A stretch of DNA of 46,379 nucleotides, taken from assembly GCA_011524905.1 (NCBI GenBank), contig WTJI01000049.1, forward strand, positions 1 through 46,379, given 5' to 3'. Made by a program: the position numbers and the translations under genes. Shown piece after piece: positions 38,293 through 46,379 of the stretch. Positions within the stretch are counted from its first letter, which is position 1, and each line of letters opens with the position of its first letter. Source of the stretch: Flavobacteriales bacterium. Its GTDB lineage: Bacteria > Bacteroidota > Bacteroidia > Flavobacteriales > Flavobacteriaceae. The notes beneath the pieces are model-generated. The model was not told where the DNA came from and made no database searches. It saw only the letters and a list, made by a program, of their open reading frames with translations.

Positions 38293-41200
38293 TTGCTATT
38301 GAATTTATAGACCCCTAAGGAGTCATTACTTTTAAATACCCATAATTGATTGTCAATAACTTGTAAATCGCGAATTTCACCTTTTTCAGAAAAGCCTTGG
38401 CTGGATTTGGTCGTCGCAAATTTATTGTTGCCTAAATTTTCTAAATATACCCCATAGGACGCATCGTAACTGCCTACCTCAGGTTTGGCTTTGTACAAAT
38501 TCCCACCCAGCAAAATATCTAAATCTCCATCTGCATCAAAGTCATGACAACTGATCGCATAAACGGGACTCAACTGGGCTTCTTGCGGTAAAACAATAGC
38601 CTTGAAATTCCAATTATTCTCATTGAGGAAAAGGGTTGTTTCCAAATGGTTTGCCTCTAACACCAATGCTGTTGCCCTTTCTTTTTCTGAAAATATCTGG
38701 CTAATATCTTGGTCTTTAAAAGAATTGAAATCGGGATACTTTTTCTTTAGCTTTTTGATTTGATCAATCAAATTATGTCGTAATGCATACGGATAATCTT
38801 TGCCATCATCGGCACGAAAAGTCAGAATACCTTCTGCAGTCCCATTTTGGTCAAAATCGTTGTAAAAAAGTTGAATGGGTAATTCTTTGGATGCAGAAAA
38901 ACGAGTGTTTCTACCATGATTACCAACTAATAAGTCTAAGTCACCGTCGGCATCTACATCAGATAGTGATAAAGTATTCCACCACCCTTTGAAGCTACGC
39001 AATGGATGCTTTTTTTTCCAAACCAGTCGCCCTGCTTGATTTTCGAACATTTCTACTCCTAAAAACTCCCCTACAACAATCAAGTCTAGATCTTTGTCCT
39101 GATCAATATCCATCCACTTGGCATCTGTAATCATACCTAGATTTTGCAATTCAGGGGCTATTTGGGTGGTCATATCAGTGAAATCTCCTTGACCATTGTT
39201 ACGCAATAAAAAACCAGATCCAGGTAGTCCATACTGACCAATTTTGATACGTTCTCCAACAAAAAGATCGAGGTCACCATCGGCATCATAATCCCCAACC
39301 GCAACAGCACCAGTACTGATACGCTGGTTGGTCGCAGGAAGCTGCTGTTCAGAATCCTTGAAATTGCCTTTCCCGTCATTCAAATAGAGTCGGTCATATA
39401 AAAAATCGGAGTAGGGAGATAATTCTACCCCACCCGAGGCCATGTACACATCCAAATCGCCGTCTCCATCAGCATCAAAAAGTTGGGTTTCGATCAGTTC
39501 AGATTGTGTCATTTCAGGGAATATTTGTTTGGACTCACCATTTTCAGTTGACACCCAATGTGGTGCCATGCCTTTGGCGCCAGGAACAATAATCTCAGGC
39601 TTCCCATCACCATCCAAGTCTCCATGCGCAACCTGTGGTCCTTCATTGCTACACATGTGATACATCAAGCGTTCGCGGTGAAAGTCTACATAGTAATTTT
39701 CTTTATGTCGAAAGTTGGAAACATTGGCTTCCCTATTAAATAACGGATCAGTAGAGATTTGCTTTGTGTTTTCATTTTTCTGCACAAGCGCCTCATCTAA
39801 AAATAGAAGTTGATTAACCTTAATATTAGGGTGCCATGAAAATCCACCCGTGGGCCATTGAACTTTAACAGAAACCAAACTATCATTAGGGATTCCAAAG
39901 TGCATGCGTGGATCCATACTAGATTGAAAGCCTCTAGTGGGCTGTTGTTCGGCATAGTAAGTATTATCGGTTGCCAAAACGGTTACCTGAGCCCCTAATG
40001 CCTGTGTATTCCTAGCAATACCTTTTAATTGAATTTGAAGTGACTGGGTATTGGGATGATTGTTGCGATAAACAAAAACTTCTTGATTGACATTGTTAAC
40101 AATCAGATCCAAATCGCCATCGTTGTCCAAATCACCATAAGCAGCTCCATTGGAGAAGCCCACATCATTCAAACCAGACGTTGCATACAATTCAAATTGA
40201 AAATCTCCTTGGTTTAAATATGATTGGTTAGCAACGGGCTCACTTGGAATAATATCAATGAGTCGTTTGTAATCAACCTTGCTTTTCTGGACTACTGATT
40301 GTATTACTTCTTGATTAGAAACATATTGTAAATAGTCTTGATCTGTCAGGTCTTTGTATATCCCGTTAGCAACGAATAAATCCTTAAGACCGTCACTATT
40401 CATGTCAAAAAACAGGGCACCCCAGCTCCAATCAGAAGCTTCCACACCTGCCAGTCGACCTACTTCAGAAAAAGTATTGTTTCCATTGTTACGGTGTAGC
40501 ATATTTCGGGTAAACTGATGATGGTAACCGTTTTTGACATTGTATTCATATCGGTTCCAATCTTCAAAGGTGGTAACCGATTTGAGCCTTTCATATTGGA
40601 AAGGGAGCATTTCAGTAACAAACAGATCGTTTTTTCCATCATTATCAATATCAGCCATATCGGCTCCCATTGAGGCCCCACTAATGGAACGCATTTGGTC
40701 GGTTAATACTTCTGTAAAGGTGCCGTCTTGCTGATTGAGATAAAGATAATCTCGTTCAAAAAAATCATTAGAAATAAAAATATCTTCCCACTGGTCTCCA
40801 TTGACATCACCCAAGGTTACACCCAAGCCAAAACCAATAACACTTCCATAAATACCTGCGGCTTCACTGACATCAACAAAAACACCATTGCGATTTTCCA
40901 TTAATTTATCGCCTCCAAGCTGATCACGTTTGGGGCGTTCATTTCGTCTCAAATCAAAACTGCCAATCGCCTGATAAGAATTGTTCAATAAATACACATC
41001 TAAATCGCCGTCTTTGTCATAATCAAAAAAAGCAGCATGAGTTGAAAAACCGTTGTCTGCAAGATTATAGGCCTTGGCTTGCTCTTTGAAGGTTCCATCG
41101 CCTTGATTGATAAAAAGCTCGTTTTCTTTATTGTCGCCTTTAATATCTCCAGAGTTACACACATAAATGTCCAAAAAACCATCTGCATTGATATCCACCA

Positions 41201-41549
41201 TAGTAACCCCTGTAGACCAAGCACGAGTCCCGCCTACACCAGCCTGCGCTGTTGCATCTTTGAAAGTAAAGCCGCCTTGGTTTAAAAATAGTTTATTTTC
41301 TTTTTGGTTAGCGGTTAGGTACACATCAACCCAACCATCATTATTGACATCGCCTATGGCTACACCTCCACCATTGTAAAAATTGCGGTATTGGTAAACA
41401 TTAAAATCATCAGTGTAGGTCAAATCATTTGAAAAATCAATACCGATTTGATTCGGATTCATCTGCTCAAAAAGACTTTTTTCGGTTGGTGTACAACCTA
41501 TAAAAAGCAAGCCTAATCCAAGCAAAAGAAAGGGGAATTTATTACTCAT
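38289..41549 (-). CDS. FG-GAP/VCBS repeat ASPIC/UnbV-domain lipoprotein (copy B)
   Basis: 1086-aa lipoprotein starting MSNKFPFLLLGLGLLFIGC (lipid-carrying Cys19); the frame opens three codons earlier at 41558 but MSNK makes the better signal peptide. About 14 DxDxDG-type calcium loops are spread over two propeller-like halves (DVNNDGWVDVYL, DYDKDGDLDVYL, DLDNDGDLDLIV, DFDADGDLDILL). The ASPIC domain has RGFQSSMDPRMHFGIP and VQWPTGG. The central linker reads RHKENYYVDFHRERL and SNEGPQVAHGDLDGDG. It is much closer to copy C than to copy A (for example NFYNGGGVAIGDVNNDGW near the start in B). Surface or periplasmic binding is inferred from the domain type and lipid anchor. Confidence 0.92.
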   Translation of the reverse strand: MSNKFPFLLLGLGLLFIGCTPTEKSLFEQMNPNQIGIDFSNDLTYTDDFNVYQYRNFYNGGGVAIGDVNNDGWVDVYLTANQKENKLFLNQGGFTFKDATAQAGVGGTRAWSTGVTMVDINADGFLDIYVCNSGDIKGDNKENELFINQGDGTFKEQAKAYNLADNGFSTHAAFFDYDKDGDLDVYLLNNSYQAIGSFDLRRNERPKRDQLGGDKLMENRNGVFVDVSEAAGIYGSVIGFGLGVTLGDVNGDQWEDIFISNDFFERDYLYLNQQDGTFTEVLTDQMRSISGASMGADMADIDNDGKNDLFVTEMLPFQYERLKSVTTFEDWNRYEYNVKNGYHHQFTRNMLHRNNGNNTFSEVGRLAGVEASDWSWGALFFDMNSDGLKDLFVANGIYKDLTDQDYLQYVSNQEVIQSVVQKSKVDYKRLIDIIPSEPVANQSYLNQGDFQFELYATSGLNDVGFSNGAAYGDLDNDGDLDLIVNNVNQEVFVYRNNHPNTQSLQIQLKGIARNTQALGAQVTVLATDNTYYAEQQPTRGFQSSMDPRMHFGIPNDSLVSVKVQWPTGGFSWHPNIKVNQLLFLDEALVQKNENTKQISTDPLFNREANVSNFRHKENYYVDFHRERLMYHMCSNEGPQVAHGDLDGDGKPEIIVPGAKGMAPHWVSTENGESKQIFPEMTQSELIETQLFDADGDGDLDVYMASGGVELSPYSDFLYDRLYLNDGKGNFKDSEQQLPATNQRISTGAVAVGDYDADGDLDLFVGERIKIGQYGLPGSGFLLRNNGQGDFTDMTTQIAPELQNLGMITDAKWMDIDQDKDLDLIVVGEFLGVEMFENQAGRLVWKKKHPLRSFKGWWNTLSLSDVDADGDLDLLVGNHGRNTRFSASKELPIQLFYNDFDQNGTAEGILTFRADDGKDYPYALRHNLIDQIKKLKKKYPDFNSFKDQDISQIFSEKERATALVLEANHLETTLFLNENNWNFKAIVLPQEAQLSPVYAISCHDFDADGDLDILLGGNLYKAKPEVGSYDASYGVYLENLGNNKFATTKSSQGFSEKGEIRDLQVIDNQLWVFKSNDSLGVYKFNSK

Positions 41550-41558
41550 GTGATACAA

Positions 41559-42131
41559 CTATTTTTGTAAGAGGTTTTCAATTTTTACTGCAACCTGATA
41601 ATCGTTAAACGGATACATTTTGATTTGTCGATTACCATCAACTTTGACCCATGCCTTCATACTAGGTTCATCCAATTGAATTTCTAAAAAATCATTTCCA
41701 GGCATCCATCGAAGCAAACTATCCTTTAGGGGTTCAATCAAGGCTTTGGGCTGGTATTGGTCATTCCAAGGTGACCAGCCAGAATATGAAAAACGCATAT
41801 CCATTCCTGAAAGAATAGAATCTTTAAAAATCCCATAAAACTGCATTTCGATTACATCAGCAATTTTAGAAGAGTCTTTGGGGAAAATGCGATATTCTAC
41901 AAATATTCCACCCTTTCCTTGCGTTACTTTTTTTTCTTTATTTAACTGAGTACAACGATCAAAAAAGGATTGCCTCGGAGCGCCCATTTGCATCCCAAAT
42001 AGCATCTCATTAAACTGTTGGCCTGAAGCCAGTTCTGATTGCACCAATCGGGTGTATTCGGAAGTTTGACACGCACTAAGGGCTATTGATAGCCAGAAAA
42101 TACAAGTAATTTTAAGTTTAATTCCATTCAT
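41559..42131 (-). CDS. Small lipoprotein of unknown function inside the UnbV array
   Basis: About 190 aa from ATG 42129-42131, with a signal peptide and lipobox (WLSIALSAC). I do not recognise a family. The mature part has QFNEMLFGMQMGAPRQSFFDRCTQLNKE, which resembles the LG-MS-extR-FxxxC type of start seen in small secreted regulatory-like folds, then alternating strands such as VEYRIFPKDSS, VIEMQFYGIFKD and WVKVDGNRQIKMYPF. The frame is open to 42152. It overlaps UnbV copy C by 14 bases and ends 9 bases before copy B, so it belongs to the same operon and probably acts at the same membrane surface. Confidence 0.8.
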   Translation of the reverse strand: MNGIKLKITCIFWLSIALSACQTSEYTRLVQSELASGQQFNEMLFGMQMGAPRQSFFDRCTQLNKEKKVTQGKGGIFVEYRIFPKDSSKIADVIEMQFYGIFKDSILSGMDMRFSYSGWSPWNDQYQPKALIEPLKDSLLRWMPGNDFLEIQLDEPSMKAWVKVDGNRQIKMYPFNDYQVAVKIENLLQK

Positions 42132-45100
42132 AGCATTGCAAAACATCATCATTTAAAACCACCATCAAACATTCACTTTCGGGCAACCATTCGAAGGCTC
42201 GAATTTGGCCACGTATATGTAAGCTTTTGGGGGTCTTCCATACTAACTTATTGTTTTTTTCGCTGTAGGCGACATACCAGCCGCGAGAGGCGTCATATTT
42301 TCCAAATTGGGGTTTGACCAAAAACTGGTTACCCCCCAACACTATGCCTTGGCTGCCTTGTTTTGAAACAGGATGAAAGGCATAAACAGGGGCATATTGA
42401 ACTTCCACCGGTAAATCTTGACGCTCGAAGCCTTGACCAGTAGACAAAAATACTGAAGATTTTAATTCTTTGAGTTCCCATTGCCAGCTTTTCATCAGTT
42501 GTTCTGGCGAAAATAAATCCTCCATACTGGCCTGTGCATAGGTTTCAAACAATACAACCTTTTTCTTCAGTTGAGGTAATTGTGACAGCAGTTCTTCTTT
42601 ATCAACTACGGGGTAGTATTTATCGCCGATTTTTTTACAAATTATCTGTTCAACGCTTCCATTTTGATCAAAGTCATTGACAAACATTTTCATTTCTGGT
42701 TCATAGAAGTTATTGCTCCCTAAATTCCCTACTAACCAATCCTTTGTACCATCTCGGTTGATATCTACGGCAGTAATCGTATTCCAAAGCCCTTGAGTGT
42801 CTGACATTCCATAAGTACCGGTTATGTCTTCTAATTGACCCTTTTGGTTTTTTAGCATTGTTATTGGCATCCACTCGCCCACCAGAACAAGATCCATCCA
42901 ACCATCTTGGTCAAAGTCTGTTGCGGCAGCGTCAGTGAGCATCCCGAGCTGCTCCAAAGCAGCTTGTTTTGATAATTTAAACTGATTATCGCCTTCATTC
43001 AGATACACAAAGCTACTTACAGGAACTCCATATCGCTGTGGATCATATCGATTTCCAATAAATAGATCGAGTAAACCGTCTTGGTTGATATCAACTGGTA
43101 CTGCAACCGATGAAGGAAAATGACTATCAAAAGTGAGTGCATTACTCTTTTTGACCCATTGCCCCTGTTGATTTTCGTAGAATCTATCATCCAGAGCTAA
43201 ATCATAGACCGAAAAGTTTTTCCCGCCACTACATATATAAAGATCCAGGTCACCATCTTGGTCACTATCGAAAAAAACAGCATGGGTATCTTCAGATTTT
43301 TTATCGTCTTCAAATGGCTGCACAATTTTTTTATAGTCTCCTTCTTTTTGTGAAATAAATAAAGCACCAGCTTGATTTTTGGCCCCTCCGATGTAAAAAT
43401 CTTTAATGCCGTCTTGATTAAGATCAGCAACGGCCAAAGCAGGTCCTTCGTTATTAGTCATTTGCGGCAGGAGCCGGTCCCGATTAAAATCGATAAACTT
43501 ATTTTCTTTATGTTCAAAGTCAATACGACGTTTGACCTTTGCAGAAGTGATGACCACTGGCTTTTGCTCATAAATATAATTTGACTGTTCGGGTTCTGCT
43601 AAGGTGTGGATTTGATTGGTTTTTAGCTGGGTATGCAATGCCGTTTTTCCATTGGGCCATAAAACAATAACAGAATCAACAGACTGGGCTTTGCCAACCC
43701 CAAAATGGAGCCGATTACTGATAGCTGATTGAAAACCTCTGGAAGTCAATTGCTCCATTACAGCTTGATCCTGCCCCTGGTTGTACTTGATGATAACTTT
43801 GGCACCAACACCAAAAAGATTTGTGTTTAGCCCTTTTAACTGAAACTGTATGGACCTATTCATCAAAGTATCAGTTTTATTTTCATAAACAAATGCGGGC
43901 ATATTGACATTATTGATGACCAAATCTAAATCCCCATCATTGTCTAAATCGCCATAGGCATTGCCATTACTAAAACTTGGTTTTGCTAAGCCCCAATCTT
44001 CGGTTACGTTTTGGAAATCAAAACTGCCCTTGTTGCGAAAAGCTGCATTGGGGACCGCCTGGGATGGCATAATTTCAATAAGCCTTTTAACTGGATTTTT
44101 TTCTTTCCGTAAAATATCTTTCACATTTTGATTATTGGCCATGTAAGCCAAATAATCTCTATCTAAGAGGTCCTTGTAAATTCCATTAGCAATAAAAATA
44201 TCTTTCAAACCATCATTGTCCATATCAAAGATGAGCGAACCCCAACTCCATTCGGTTGCCGCTACGCCCGTCATCCGACTCAGCTCAGAAAAACCAGCAC
44301 TTCCCAAATTACGTTGTAACGCATTTCGAGGATATTGATGGTGATAGCCTTTACGAAGGGCCAATGTATATTTGTCCCAGGAATCAAACTTGGCTTTGGT
44401 TTTTTGTCGTGCCAAAGTCGCAGGCAACATTTCTGTAACAAATAGGTCTGTATTCAAATCATTATCTAAGTCGGCAGCGTCAGCACCCATAGAGCCCATT
44501 GACAAGGATTCAAACTGAGACTCAGCGACTTCTTTAAAGCCATTCCCCTCATTAAAATAGAGATAATCGCGTTCAAAAAAATCATTAGAGATAAAGACGT
44601 CTGTTTTGCGATCGTTATTAAAATCACTCAATGTGATGCCAAGACCAAAACCAATGGCACTTGAATAAAAATTATTGGATGTTGTCTTGTCGACAAAAAG
44701 ACCCCCTACATTTTCAAAAAACTTGTTGCCCTCTGGATCAGGAAGCTCTCTTTGGCCTTCAATCAAATCATAACCGCCCACCGCACGGAGGGAGTTATTT
44801 AGTACATAACAATCTAAATCACCATCACTGTCTGCATCAAAAAATGCAGCATGAACTGACAGGCCTTCAACATCTAGGCCATATTCTTTTGCAGATTCTT
44901 TAAAAGTTAGGTCACCTTGATTGATAAACAGTTCGTTATACCGATTCCTACCACCAGGCTTTCCCGACTTACAAACATATAAATCTAGAAGCCCATCATT
45001 GTTCAGGTCGGCAAATGTTGCGCCAGAAGACCATACACCCGAACAAGCAACACCTGCGCTTTCAGTGATATCCTCAAACTGCCAGTTTCCCTTGTTTAGG

Positions 45101-45351
45101 TATAATTTGTTGTCGACGATGTTTCCCGTAAAGTAAATATCTATGAGACCATCATTATTGATGTCAGCTAATGCTACCCCACCTCCATTAAAAAAATTGC
45201 GATAAGTGTATGGGTTAAACTCCTCGGTATAAGTTAGGGTATTGGCAAAACCAATCCCGGCAGCCGAGGCTTTTTCCTCAAAATGAGCCTGCCTTTGGGT
45301 ACAACCAATTAATAAGATTGCAACTAAAAGTAGGGTTAATGGGTGTTTCAT
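42118..45351 (-). CDS. FG-GAP/VCBS repeat ASPIC/UnbV-domain lipoprotein (copy C)
   Basis: 1077-aa lipoprotein starting MKHPLTLLLVAILLIGC at ATG 45349-45351; the frame is open to 45387 but that would lie in the terminator hairpin. About 13 calcium-type loops (DINNDGLIDIYF, DLNNDGLLDLYV, DLDNDGDLDLVI, DINQDGLLDLFI) form two propeller-like halves around an ASPIC domain with RGFQSAISNRLHFGVG and VLWPNGK. The linker motif reads EHKENKFIDFNRDRL and NNEGPALAVADLNQDG. It is the first gene after the SusD-like gene, from which a strong hairpin separates it. Copies B and C align along their whole length, so they arose by tandem duplication. Confidence 0.92.
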   Translation of the reverse strand: MKHPLTLLLVAILLIGCTQRQAHFEEKASAAGIGFANTLTYTEEFNPYTYRNFFNGGGVALADINNDGLIDIYFTGNIVDNKLYLNKGNWQFEDITESAGVACSGVWSSGATFADLNNDGLLDLYVCKSGKPGGRNRYNELFINQGDLTFKESAKEYGLDVEGLSVHAAFFDADSDGDLDCYVLNNSLRAVGGYDLIEGQRELPDPEGNKFFENVGGLFVDKTTSNNFYSSAIGFGLGITLSDFNNDRKTDVFISNDFFERDYLYFNEGNGFKEVAESQFESLSMGSMGADAADLDNDLNTDLFVTEMLPATLARQKTKAKFDSWDKYTLALRKGYHHQYPRNALQRNLGSAGFSELSRMTGVAATEWSWGSLIFDMDNDGLKDIFIANGIYKDLLDRDYLAYMANNQNVKDILRKEKNPVKRLIEIMPSQAVPNAAFRNKGSFDFQNVTEDWGLAKPSFSNGNAYGDLDNDGDLDLVINNVNMPAFVYENKTDTLMNRSIQFQLKGLNTNLFGVGAKVIIKYNQGQDQAVMEQLTSRGFQSAISNRLHFGVGKAQSVDSVIVLWPNGKTALHTQLKTNQIHTLAEPEQSNYIYEQKPVVITSAKVKRRIDFEHKENKFIDFNRDRLLPQMTNNEGPALAVADLNQDGIKDFYIGGAKNQAGALFISQKEGDYKKIVQPFEDDKKSEDTHAVFFDSDQDGDLDLYICSGGKNFSVYDLALDDRFYENQQGQWVKKSNALTFDSHFPSSVAVPVDINQDGLLDLFIGNRYDPQRYGVPVSSFVYLNEGDNQFKLSKQAALEQLGMLTDAAATDFDQDGWMDLVLVGEWMPITMLKNQKGQLEDITGTYGMSDTQGLWNTITAVDINRDGTKDWLVGNLGSNNFYEPEMKMFVNDFDQNGSVEQIICKKIGDKYYPVVDKEELLSQLPQLKKKVVLFETYAQASMEDLFSPEQLMKSWQWELKELKSSVFLSTGQGFERQDLPVEVQYAPVYAFHPVSKQGSQGIVLGGNQFLVKPQFGKYDASRGWYVAYSEKNNKLVWKTPKSLHIRGQIRAFEWLPESECLMVVLNDDVLQCYEWN

Positions 45352-45369
45352 AGTAAATACCAAAAAACA

Positions 45370-45401
45370 AAAAAGGGTTATTCGCAAAAATAACCCTTTT
45401 T
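45370..45401 (-). terminator. Strong hairpin between the SusD-like gene and the UnbV array
   Basis: A perfect 13-bp stem AAAAAGGGTTATT / AATAACCCTTTTT (45370-45382 and 45389-45401) with a 6-base loop; on the - strand it ends in a T run. It begins 20 bases after the susD stop. It may end the susCD transcript or lower expression of the downstream genes, whose start is only 19 bases further on. Confidence 0.85.
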
Positions 45402-45420
45402 GATGTATTACAGGACGTGA

Positions 45421-46379
45421 TTAATAGCCCTCGTTCTGCTGAAGTGTTCCACCACTAGCTTGAATTTGCTCAAACGGAATAGGGAACAACGTACGTGACG
45501 GATCAGAAGGAGAATTCTTAAACTGCCAAGTACCAGTAAACTTACCAAAACGGATTTGATCCGTTCTTCTTGAAGTTTCTTGGAACATTTCACGACCGCG
45601 CTCAGCAAGGAAAGAGTCGGCTGTGATGTTTGAAATAGGACCTAATCCAGCTCTAGATCTAATGGCCGTTACATCACCAAGCTGATCAGCAGCAGACCAA
45701 TCGCCTGCCGCTCTAGCAAGGGCTTCTGCACGGTTTAGGTGCAATTCTCCTAGACGAACAATAACATAATCGTTATCCATATCAGGGCGCCCAAATTGCT
45801 TAAAGCTATATTTACCCATACGGGCCCCAGCTTCACGAAGTGAATTGGGCTCAAGCTCGTTAATTTGTGGCGTATAGACTAAGGGAATATCACCATCATC
45901 AGAGGCGTAGTCCAAAACAGCACTACCACCAAAGTCTAACTGAGGACCTGCGATAAAGCTAGCAGCTTTTCTAGCATCGTTATCACTGTAAGAGTTATAA
46001 AAATCTGTCAATGTAGCATATCCGTTCCAAGGTTGATCTTGGAAGTTCCAAGTAAACTGACTAGAATAGTGCAGTGTCATCTGAGAGAAATTCATCCCAC
46101 CTGCAGTTGCTTCGTCATACTCCACACTAAAGATAATCTCTGGATTATTCTCATTGTTAGGTGCAAAAATAGCAGCAAAGCCCGTTAAGTTTTCTGGATC
46201 AGAAGCTACAGAAGGACGACGTCCTAAATTAGGGACAGATACAGAACTGTCAGATAAGCGATAGCCACCGTTGTCGATTACATAAGTAGCCGCTAAAGCT
46301 GATTCTGTGTAACGATCAACATTTGCATAAACTTCAGCATTTAAATATACTTTAGACAGAATACCTAAAGCCGCAAAAC
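45421..46379 (-). CDS. SusD/RagB-family nutrient-binding lipoprotein (5' end missing)
   Basis: C-terminal ~319 residues of a SusD-like outer-membrane lipoprotein, which caps a SusC TonB-dependent channel and binds its ligand. The frame is open to the window edge with no start codon, so the gene is cut by the edge. Near the edge KVYLNAEVYANVDRY and VIDNGGYRL are typical of the TPR-rich part; DMDNDYVIVRLGELHLNRAEA, AIRSRAGLGPIS and FLAERGREMFQETSRRTDQI are strong SusD signatures; the end reads FPIPFEQIQASGGTLQQNEGY. A susC gene is expected just outside. It should work with the intact TonB in this window and possibly with the UnbV lipoproteins downstream. Confidence 0.95.
   Translation of the reverse strand, partial: FAALGILSKVYLNAEVYANVDRYTESALAATYVIDNGGYRLSDSSVSVPNLGRRPSVASDPENLTGFAAIFAPNNENNPEIIFSVEYDEATAGGMNFSQMTLHYSSQFTWNFQDQPWNGYATLTDFYNSYSDNDARKAASFIAGPQLDFGGSAVLDYASDDGDIPLVYTPQINELEPNSLREAGARMGKYSFKQFGRPDMDNDYVIVRLGELHLNRAEALARAAGDWSAADQLGDVTAIRSRAGLGPISNITADSFLAERGREMFQETSRRTDQIRFGKFTGTWQFKNSPSDPSRTLFPIPFEQIQASGGTLQQNEGY

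Noticed and set aside
35071-45351. A DNA repeat or CRISPR-like array suggested by the recurring DxDxDG loops
   Set aside because: The periodicity is at protein level with varying codons and spacing; there are no identical DNA repeats or regular spacers.

Overview
The window looks like a chromosome segment of a marine-type Flavobacteriia/Flavobacteriaceae bacterium (phylum Bacteroidota). The evidence is the giant type IX secretion protein SprA, SusD-like and FG-GAP/UnbV lipoproteins, a MaeB-type hybrid malic enzyme, a cyoE-cox3-cox3-cox4-SCO cluster with Bacteroidota-type proteins, AT-rich spacers without Shine-Dalgarno runs, and TAnnTTTG promoter elements just upstream of several operons. No tRNA, rRNA, insertion sequence, prophage or CRISPR array was seen. 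There is no gene-free stretch longer than about 160 bases.

Left part (1-8107, + strand except one gene): the tail of an upstream gene, then an envelope-biogenesis operon uppS-bamA-skp-skp that ends at a bidirectional terminator shared with a convergent gamma-carbonic-anhydrase-like gene. A divergent operon follows with a NifU-type Fe-S protein and a YyaL-type thioredoxin-domain protein.

Middle (8262-32278, all - strand). Read in the direction of transcription: maeB-ruvA-sprA-gcvH; an intact tonB; a broken tonB paralogue; cyoE-cox3-cox3-cox4 ended by a strong terminator; then a set of cysteine-free thioredoxin-like protein, SCO1, DUF420 protein and a 72-aa CxxC membrane protein, likely oxidase assembly factors; then a five-gene tripartite efflux operon (ATPase, two FtsX-type permeases, adaptor, TolC-like channel) and tsaB.

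Right part (32345-46379, - strand): the accessory region. A truncated SusD-like gene at the window edge is followed, after a strong hairpin terminator, by a tightly packed run of three ~1080-aa FG-GAP/ASPIC-UnbV lipoproteins, a ~190-aa lipoprotein of unknown function, a vanadium-haloperoxidase/PAP2-type lipoprotein with all vanadate-binding residues in place, and an SLC45-like MFS transporter. This is the best candidate for an undescribed system: a cell-surface capture, processing and import locus whose substrate cannot be told from sequence.

Limits: all names rest on motif and family recognition by eye, with no database search. Functions in the UnbV region are inference.
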